64,000 bases of DNA from Heterobilharzia americana (Eukaryota; Platyhelminthes; Trematoda; Strigeidida; Schistosomatidae), in the NCBI GenBank assembly GCA_944470555.2, contig OX104127.1, positions 25,435,661 to 25,499,660 on the forward strand, written 5' to 3'. Every line of letters starts with the position of its first letter. Positions within the stretch are counted from its first letter, which is position 1. Made by a program: the position numbers and the translations under genes. Of this stretch, positions 56,371-64,000 are shown piece by piece. The notes below the pieces were generated by a model. That model saw only the letters and a program-made list of their open reading frames with translations. It made no database searches and was not told the DNA's origin.

Positions 56371-57204
56371 CTTTTTTTGCCTTGGTATGGTCTGACTTCA
56401 AATAAAACTGTTCTCAGCTAAAATATAAATAGCTCGTATTCCATAGTTTCATACCTCAAGAAAATATTTTTGTACTGACAGAGTGTATTACCGTATCTTC
56501 AAATGAAGTGGCTTCTTGAACTTTCATATACTTGAAGGTTGTCTTGCTTGGTAGAGATTTTATAAGGCAGATAAGCTTTCGTTGATTGGTCACTGAAGGT
56601 CATGTGGGTATTCAGTCCTCGACATCTTCTAAAGTTTGAATATTTGTACTAACCTTTATCTTCAAATTGTTTATTCTCCTATACTCCATTGTCTACTTTG
56701 ATATCAGTCTTTTTCAATCCACCTGATCTTTGTATACTACTGTGAAGTGTGGTAACCTCAGGTGATGCACCTGTGGGCAACGTTCTAAGCTGCTGTTGTC
56801 TATGTTTAGTGTAAAGTGCTTTCGTAAGGATATGTTCCAATGTGTGTCTAGTTTGCAATTATCTTGGAATTTTAGAAAAGTCTTAAGATTATAGAAAAAG
56901 GAAGTTCGTTTGTAGCTAATTTCATGCACTTTAATTATGTGAGTTTTTAAAGCAACAGTATACAAACTTTGTTGACTATTATGAGCTGCATTTCAATGGC
57001 TTTAATTTCAGTTACCCAACGAATTTTGTGCGGATTACGTTATGTAAATTTAGAAAATAAAAGCAATGATATAGCAACTAATGAAAACTATACTGTCAGA
57101 AGCCTCAGCAAAACAATTGTAGTCAAATGTGTTACAGTAGATTTATTCATAAGATTGAGAACCAATCGAACTAAAGGATATATAGTAATATTCCTTGTAT
57201 ATTA
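56371..57204. other. Unassigned stretch
   Basis: Open stretches at 56714-56965 (minus) and 56969-57223 (plus) have no recognised domain. Confidence 0.3.
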
Positions 57205-57295
57205 TTCAAATACACCTAGCTGACGAGTCCCAAATAGGACGAAATGCGTATCCTGGATTCCACTGCTAGCCACTATCCAACATTACTATAAAGGA
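57205..57295 (+). repeat. Family B SINE, 5'-truncated copy
   Basis: Only the hammerhead and the following conserved block (ggattccactgctagccac) are present; the tRNA head is missing. Confidence 0.75.
57216..57256 (+). ncRNA. Hammerhead ribozyme, type I, consensus-intact (family B)
   Basis: CTGACGA (57220-57226), stem II GTCC/GGAC with loop CAAATA, GAAA, stem III ATGC/GTAT (one G-T pair), AUC triplet, stem I CTAG/CTGG (one T-G pair). Closest to the Smα core as I remember it. Confidence 0.85.
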
Positions 57296-58139
57296 TATAT
57301 GTTGAAACCATTGAAAATTCGTGACAATGAGAATAGAATATGGATTTAAAGCTTGTTTGAATACAAAACTGGTTACAATAAGCTTTGATATCAAATGAAA
57401 CAGATCTAGTGTGTTTTATATTGTCAGCGATTAATAAAATGAGATGATATACATCTATATCGGCTCACAGATTCGAGTACAGAAATGAATCTGAACATCT
57501 GAGAATTGCTGATACTTATCACACCAGCATACATTAGGTCTAGAATTATTTACAACTTTAGAGAATTACATAACCCATCCATTGCTGTCAACATATTCCA
57601 ACACTTAGTTACATGTAAAGTGACTATATTCTCATTTGAAATGACTTGCTCATCTCAGGAATTGTCAATGACTTCAGCATTTCTTTCAAAATATTAGTGA
57701 ACTCAAGGATGATTATAAGTTATTGCATAAATAAGAAAGTATATTTTGAGTAAAACTTTTTTCAGCATCAATACCATCTCATTAATTTAACTGAAGTTAA
57801 AGGGATCATATACTGAATGCAACAATATTAGTCAAACGAATCATGTACAGTATTCAGACATAACAAAATTTTATTCACTCAAGGATTTCTGATGAATATG
57901 AAGAGGATTTAAACCTATTTCTGTAAGATCACTAAGGCTACAATCGGATAAATTTAACTACCATATACTTTGGTCAGGACAACGGATAAGTTATTGGGCA
58001 CGCTAACATAAGAAGTGTGGTGCACAGAGCAATGCATAAACCCCTGAGAAAGGTTTAGCACTATTTCTTTATCAATATACTCTGAAAGTGAGTGCAGCAC
58101 AAACAATTTACAATCAAGTTAATTCATGAGGACTGACTG
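57296..58139. other. Unassigned AT-rich stretch
   Basis: No gene or repeat recognised. Confidence 0.35.
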
Positions 58140-58300
58140 GTTTAACGGTCACTTTCACCATGAACTGCTATCAGTTGGGGAATCACTTCTAACCTGAGAG
58201 CACTGTTTCGTTCAAGTCTATGACTCATCAACAGTTCACACCAATGAGTGATCAAGTTCAGAACAGTCGAACCTGGGAGGGAGCACATTACCCACCACCC
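58140..58300 (-). repeat. Family A SINE fragment, decayed
   Basis: Minus tail and remnant hammerhead (58196-58240); core lost. Confidence 0.5.
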
Positions 58301-58759
58301 ACCCACACACAAGGTCAGAATCTAATGGTTCCCATTTTTTTAATGTCTATTCATTCACGATATAGAGTGAGTACTTATCAATGTTATCAGCAAATGTGTC
58401 CCTACGCCCTACTTGATCAATCTCACAGGTTAGTATTCTCAAAAGGACTTCAAAAATTCCATCTCGAAAGAAATCCCTGATGGTCAACACTTACTTCAAC
58501 CTCACTAAAAACTGCTTTGCTCATCTGTCAAGAATCCCTCGAAAACAGTTAACTAAATATTTCGACAGCCTGTTAATGGCACTGCATATAAATTAATGAA
58601 ATCACTATCTAATATCCAGTGTGAAACTGAATGTTCCATTGACTAAAAAGAGTGATATACTCGATATTCTTATCCACAGTGTTTAATCGTAATTTGCTTT
58701 GAAATGAACTTTTCGAAGTCGACTAAGTTAAGAGTGAGAAAATATATTCGCTGAAAGCA

Positions 58760-58985
58760 TTGGTTGACAGTATGAAGTATGAAGATGTGAACCATTAGAT
58801 CTCAACCCTATGGCTAGGTGGTAATGTGCTCCCTGTGAGACTTAACTGTCCCAGATTTTGTCTATTGAAAGAGTTCATGGGTGTGTACTGCTTAAGAGTC
58901 TCAAACTAAAACGAGACAGTTGTTTAGTGTTCCCAAACTTTTAATGCTACCGTAACTGATGTCAATCTATAATGAAGTATGAATT
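58760..58985 (+). repeat. Family A SINE, decayed plus copy
   Basis: Damaged tRNA head, hammerhead with CTTAAGA and GAGAC, tail to taactgatgtcaatc. Confidence 0.55.
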
Positions 58986-59770
58986 CAAAATGCTTCTAAG
59001 GCTTGATTAACTCCAATACAGTTTAGTTCAGAAAATATCAATTGAAGTAATGCGAAATGGGGATTGATTGAATGGTTGTCTAGTTCCATGCGCTGATCAA
59101 ATTCTATCGATTACTTTACAATATAACCACTTGACTAGGAGACTTACGAACACGATGCACTGAGTTAGATGTTGATTGGTGGAGGCAATCAACAGGTGGC
59201 CCCGGACCTAAGTTTCGTGTATTTCGGCACGTCTTCGACTCCAGCATTGAATAATGCAAGACATCAGTCGTATTCAAGTTGAAGATACACCTTTCTGAGA
59301 AGCACCAAGAAGCAGAAAAACCTACGAGGGGGCGAAGTTCCCTGTCGATCACATGCATCCAACAAACGCGGATTACTGGACCATACTTTATCAACCCATT
59401 TCAGCAGCGTGTATACTGAACATCATGAAAGTGACCTGCTTTACAGTAAGAAAATCAGTTTGTCTTTCAACTCAGAGACTGATACAGTTGACAAACAGAG
59501 GATAGATTAAACAAGTGAGGCTATAAATTATCGCCAACGGAATTGAGTATACAAACAAAGAGGATTTTGTAGTCTGTATGTAGTACAATAGACAACTTTG
59601 CAACATAATACAGTAAACAGATATAACTGCCATTCAATTAAATCTTATCTTGAATTCAACTAATTTTAGGAAAATATTATCAGTAATTGTAAATCTAGAA
59701 AAAAAACTTCTATCAGTTGTTAATAATGATAAAATAACACCTGCGTAACCTTTTCTTACCCATCTGTTAC
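58986..59770. other. Unassigned stretch downstream of the EML gene
   Basis: A 92-residue minus-strand open stretch (59394-59116) in an older, possibly repeat-derived segment has no domain I can name. Nothing else is recognised. Confidence 0.3.
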
Positions 59771-60204
59771 AAAACAAACAAACAAACAAAAGACACATGC
59801 GACAAAATAGTACAATTACTTTCATGTACTGTTGCTAGCAGTACTATTTTCTGAGTTTAGGAACTCCACTTTCAAATAATAGGTACCAGGTTCGAATCCG
59901 ACTCCTTTTTCCACCTCAGCAACCTTGTAGTCTCCATAAACCCTTGCATAACAAGTTTGAGATATATGATTATTATTTTTAGTATTCATTTTAATGACTA
60001 CAAGTTTCTCTATAATTGAAGATCATGCATCACATTAAGCATACACACAAGACTTTCACGCGTAAAGAGTCTTCAAACTATAGTGTCTGTTAAATGGGCA
60101 TTAACACCATGAAGATAGATCAGTGAATGAGCATCTACTCCTAGAGCTTAAAAAGTATACCATCAACACACTTATACAAGAGTAATCAGATTGAGAAGAA
60201 AGAA

Positions 60205-60210
60205 TTTATT
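60205..60210 (-). promoter_or_regulatory. Candidate poly(A) signal for the EML-like gene
   Basis: AATAAA on the minus strand, the first I find after the stop codon, about 1.62 kb downstream. A matching site lies in copy 2 near 62397. Tentative. Confidence 0.3.
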
Positions 60211-60569
60211 TCATTACTGATAAATTGATATTTCACAAATTTGTGTATGTGTGTGTGTAAAACTAAATCAAAGAAATGAAAGCATCCAGTGAATAAGGCA
60301 AATATATAATCACCTTTATAGTATGAATAGAATAAATGAATAAAACAAGAGACAGAAGAAGAAAAAAAAAGAAGAAGAGTACCCAACTGTAAATAACCTT
60401 GAGAGAAAATGAATGATGGAATGAGTATTTCAGTAAATAATAACAGTAACTAGATATACCTAAATTCATAAGTATTCGGAAGAAAAAAACTGAAATAAAT
60501 ATCTATGCAATTTACTTCAGTTGTAATATTATCAATCAGCTAAATGAATATAGTGAGTACTGCTCTGGA

Positions 60570-60594
60570 ACACACACACACACACACACACACA
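60570..60594 (+). repeat. (CA)n microsatellite
   Basis: Dinucleotide run; the copy-2 equivalent at 62760-62789 is longer. A second run lies at 60917-60936 (copy 2 near 63111). Confidence 0.9.
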
Positions 60595-61830
60595 AGAAGA
60601 TATTGCTTGTCACTTCATAATCAAATTAGTGATAACAGCTAGAAGAAAAAAAAGGCGATGGAATCTACACACAACACAATCATCAACATAATTTGAAAAA
60701 AAAAGAAAACATCAACGGAAGGAATAAGTAAACAGAACATTTCATGAATATATAATCCATTGAAATATGAACAGACAGTAGGCTGGCTGTCGAGTTTATG
60801 TATTCAATAACAAAAACCATAATAATATACGTGAGCATACCTTTTTATAGAAAGATATAATGGGCTCTTTGTGACGCTTTTTGTGCCGACAAAAGGTGAA
60901 TCAGAATGAGGAATACGCGCGCACACACACACACACGACATCACCTTTGAGAATAAAACAGAAGAGGTAAACACAGCATATGCACCACTACTATTACTAC
61001 TAGCACCAACAATAAATAAGTAGTATGTATTTCTATCGTCTTTAACAAATTACACCTTGTTTTCTATTATTGTATTTGTTGTTGAGAAGAGGAATATAAA
61101 CTATTCTAAGGGAAACAGAAGTAGATATTGTTCTGTTTCAGGCTCTCGTTCTCTCTGATTACCACTTTTCCTCTGTTCAATATTTTCAAGTTAAAAGTTT
61201 TTTTTTAAAAAATTATTTCTCAGAACAATAAACAACCACAACAACAGAATAATAAATAAAATCAGTTGAATCTCAAATTCAAAGTAAGCAATACAAGAAA
61301 ATGATGAAAATAAATGAGGTAAGTCGACAAAGTCAGTCAATCAATTAAACAAGTGGACGAATATATAAATAAACAACATATCAGTAGTATTTATGAGATG
61401 TTATCATATATTTTCTCGTTGGAATAACACAAAAATAAAGAATGACACAGATATACGTTTCCAGGGTATATATTCATCAATGCAACCCAAAGTGAAAAGT
61501 AATAAGAGACGAGGGGGGGGAGGGGAGAGAGGAAGAACACATTCATCTCATTTAACATTGATACTGATGAAATAAGCATAATTGAATTGAATAAATCAAA
61601 AAATTATTGCACATATAAAATCTTAAAGCCTTTGAAAATAATAGAACATACAGTGATCAACTGGAACAAGCCAACAATCCTGATTAACAACACTGCATAG
61701 CATTCAGTATACACACACACATAGGCTACATGATAAATAAACCAAAACCGTACAGAGAAATATCACAGTGATAATAATAATATTATTATTATTAATACTA
61801 TGAATGAAGAGTATAGTCTATACTAGTTCA

Positions 61831-61959
61831 TCAAATGCATACTTCCCATTGTAATACAGCGGTATCTTTGCCTCCAGTTGATATTAATCTAGATCCGTCG
61901 TATAAGAATGTGACATTTGTCACATGACTTGAATGACCATTATAAGAACGAAATTCTGC
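61831..61959 (-). CDS. Terminal exon of an EMAP-like (EML) WD40 protein
   Basis: A 129-nt exon encodes 42 residues and a TGA stop (61833-61831). The residues include YNGHSSHVTNVTFLY and LISTGGKDTAVLQWEV, then CI and the stop. GH...HVTNV...LISTGGKDTxxxQWxV is the signature of the last WD40 repeat of echinoderm-microtubule-associated-protein-like proteins, which bind microtubules through an N-terminal coiled coil and a tandem beta-propeller. The reading frame starts exactly at a splice acceptor (AG at 61961-61960 behind a long pyrimidine tract), the exon is phase 0 by this reading, and it ends with the expected protein C-terminus. The rest of the gene lies to the right of the window. Which EML paralogue this is cannot be decided from 42 residues. 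Confidence 0.87.
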   Translation of the reverse strand, partial: AEFRSYNGHSSHVTNVTFLYDGSRLISTGGKDTAVLQWEVCI

Positions 61960-61988
61960 CTAAAAAAAAACAAACAAACAAAAGACAC
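61960..61988 (-). promoter_or_regulatory. Splice acceptor and polypyrimidine tract of the EML terminal exon
   Basis: On the minus strand: gtttgtttgtttttttttag, immediately before the exon. This tract is also the junction between the two tandem copies. In copy 1 the corresponding tract (59771-59790) is followed by ttttgtaacag, another possible acceptor, but no WD40 coding follows it. Confidence 0.75.
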
Positions 61989-62759
61989 ATGCGACAAAAT
62001 AGTACAATTACTTTCATGTACTGTTGCTAGCAGTACTATTTTCTGAGTTTAGGAACTCCACTTTCAAATAATAGGTACCAGGTTCGAATCCGACTCCTTT
62101 TTCCACCTCAGCAACCTTGTAGTCTCCATAAACCCTTGCATAACAAGTTTGAGATATATGATTATTATTTTTAGTATTCATTTTAATGACTACAAGTTTC
62201 TCTATAATTGAAGATCATGCATCACATCAAGCATACACACAAGACTTTCACGCGTAAAGAGTCTTCAAACTATAGTGTCTGTTAAATGGGCATTAACACC
62301 ATGAAGATAGATCAGTGAATGAGCATCTACTCCTAGAGCTTAAAAAGTATACCATCAACACACTTATACAAGAGTAATCAGATTGAGAAGAAAGAATTTA
62401 TTTCATTACTGATAAATTGATATTTCACAAATTTGTGTATGTGTGTGTGTAAAACTAAATCAAAGAAATGAAAGCATCCAGTGAATAAGGCAAATATATA
62501 ATCACCTTTATAGTATGAATAGAATAAATGAATAAAACAAGAGACAGAAGAAGAAAAAAAAGAAGAAGAGTACCCAACTGTAAATAACCTTGAGAGAAAA
62601 TGAATGATGGAATGAGTATTTCAGTAAATAATAACAGTAACTAGATATACCTAAATTCATAAGTATTCGGAAGAAAAAAACTGAAATAAATATCTATGCA
62701 ATTTACTTCAGTTGTAATATTATCAATCAGCTAAATGAATATAGTGAGTACTGCTCTGG

Positions 62760-62790
<31 letters not shown>

Positions 62791-64000
62791 GAAGATATTG
62801 CTTGTCACTTCATAATCAAATTAGTGATAACAGCTAGAAGAAAAAAAAGGCGATGGAATCTACACACAACACAATCATCAACATAATTTGAAAAAAAAGA
62901 AAACATCAACGGAAGGAATAAGTAAACAGAACATTTCATGAATATATAATCCATTGAAATATGAACAGACAGTAGGCTGGCTGTCGAGTTTATGTATTCA
63001 ATAACAAAAACCATAATAATATACGTGAGCATACCTTTTTATAGAAAGATATAATGGGCTCTTTGTGACGCTTTTTGTGCCGACAAAAGGTGAATCAGAA
63101 TGAGGAATACGCGCGCACACACACACACACGACATCACCTTTGAGAATAAAACAGAAGAGGTAAACACAGCATATGCACCACTACTATTACTACTAGCAC
63201 CAACAATAAATAAGTAGTATGTATTTCTATCGTCTTTAACAAATTACACCTTGTTTTCTATTATTGTATTTGTTGTTGAGAAGAGGAATATAAACTATTC
63301 TAAGGGAAACAGAAGTAGATATTGTTCTGTTTCAGGCTCTCGTTCTCTCTGATTACCACTTTTCCTCTGTTCAATATTTTCAAGTTAAAAGTTTTTTTTT
63401 AAAAAATTATTTCTCAGAACAATAAACAACCACAACAACAGAATAATAAATAAAATCAGTTGAATCTCAAATTCAAAGTAAGCAATACAAGAAAATGATG
63501 AAAATAAATGAGGTAAGTCGACAAAGTCAGTCAATCAATTAAACAAGTGGACGAATATATAAATAAACAACATATCAGTAGTATTTATGAGATGTTATCA
63601 TATATTTTCTCGTTGGAATAACACAAAAATAAAGAATGACACAGATATACGTTTCCAGGGTATATATTCATCAATGCAACCCAAAGTGAAAAGTAATAAG
63701 AGACGAGGGGGGGGGAGGGGAGAGAGGAAGAACACATTCATCTCATTTAACATTGATACTGATGAAATAAGCATAATTGAATTGAATAAATCAAAAAATT
63801 ATTGCACATATAAAATCTTAAAGCCTTTGAAAATAATAGAACATACAGTGATCAACTGGAACAAGCCAACAATCCTGATTAACAACACTGCATAGCATTC
63901 AGTATACACACACACATAGGCTACATGATAAATAAACCAAAACCGTACAGAGAAATATCACAGTGATAATAATAATATTATTATTATTAATACTATGAAT
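61962..64000. repeat. Tandem duplication, copy 2 (runs off the window)
   Basis: Matches copy 1 from 59771 up to about 61805 at the last base of the window. The exon copy would lie about 25-155 bases beyond position 64000. In gene orientation this copy lies upstream of the exon, so it is intron, or an alternative 3' untranslated region if the second exon is used. Confidence 0.92.

Larger units (their letters stand above)
59771..61961. repeat. Tandem duplication, copy 1 (about 2.19 kb)
   Basis: Repeated from 61962 with an offset of 2192-2194 bases. The copies differ only by rare substitutions (for example cacattaagc versus cacatcaagc at 60034/62226) and by lengths of A, G and CA runs. The left edge and the copy junction both lie in an (AAAC)n tract. 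Copy 1 contains the EML terminal exon and its 3' untranslated region. Confidence 0.92.

Noticed and set aside
59116..59394. 92-residue minus-strand ORF near the EML gene
   Set aside because: No WD40 or other domain and no link to the EML exon; the text looks like an old dispersed repeat.
59885..59900. Perfect pol III B box GGTTCGAATCC in both tandem copies (also 62077-62092)
   Set aside because: No A box or tRNA fold at the right distance; taken as chance or a very old remnant.
1..64000. CRISPR array, operons, bacterial or phage genes
   Set aside because: Content is eukaryotic: spliced exon, LINEs, PLEs and tRNA-headed repeats. The dispersed repeats lack the spacing of a CRISPR array.

Overview
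The window looks like nuclear DNA of a schistosome (blood fluke, Trematoda). It is AT-rich, has almost no single-copy coding sequence, and is packed with decayed retroelements typical of schistosomes: RTE-clade LINEs, Penelope-like elements (PLEs) with a GIY-YIG endonuclease, and short tRNA-headed repeats carrying hammerhead ribozymes (the Smα type known from Schistosoma mansoni, and a second family called A here). The species cannot be fixed from the sequence alone.

The one host gene I can support lies at the right end on the minus strand. A 129-nt terminal exon (61831-61959) encodes the last WD40 repeat and stop codon of an EMAP-like (EML) microtubule-associated protein, behind a clean splice acceptor. 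It sits in a tandem duplication of about 2.19 kb: 59771-61961 is repeated almost identically from 61962 to the window edge, so a second copy of the exon is expected just outside the window.

Layout. 0-4.4 kb: family A repeats, a 5'-truncated RTE LINE and a head-to-head pair of Smα-type (family B) repeats, one with an intact hammerhead. 5.2-19.3 kb: a chain of three long inverted repeats, two of whose arm pairs are PLE 3' regions, with further PLE, RTE and short repeats between them. 20-36 kb: scattered A, B, C and D repeats, PLE pieces and long unassigned stretches. 36.5-50 kb: the densest PLE region, with four RT or RT-thumb pieces and many endonuclease pieces, interleaved with family A inverted dimers; four hammerheads here keep the whole consensus core or all but one position. 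50-59.7 kb: decayed A and B repeats, two LINE fragments and one intact family B hammerhead (57216-57256). 59.8-64 kb: the EML 3' end.

How the parts fit. Families A and B have a tRNA-like head with A and B boxes, a type I hammerhead with a very short stem III, and monomers that occur head to tail (period near 400 bp for A). This is the architecture of animal retrozymes, whose multimeric transcripts self-cleave to unit length. Retrozymes are thought to depend on PLE machinery, and PLE remnants are abundant in the same window. All PLE and LINE copies seen are broken, so the window is best read as a graveyard and insertion hotspot beside the 3' end of an EML gene.
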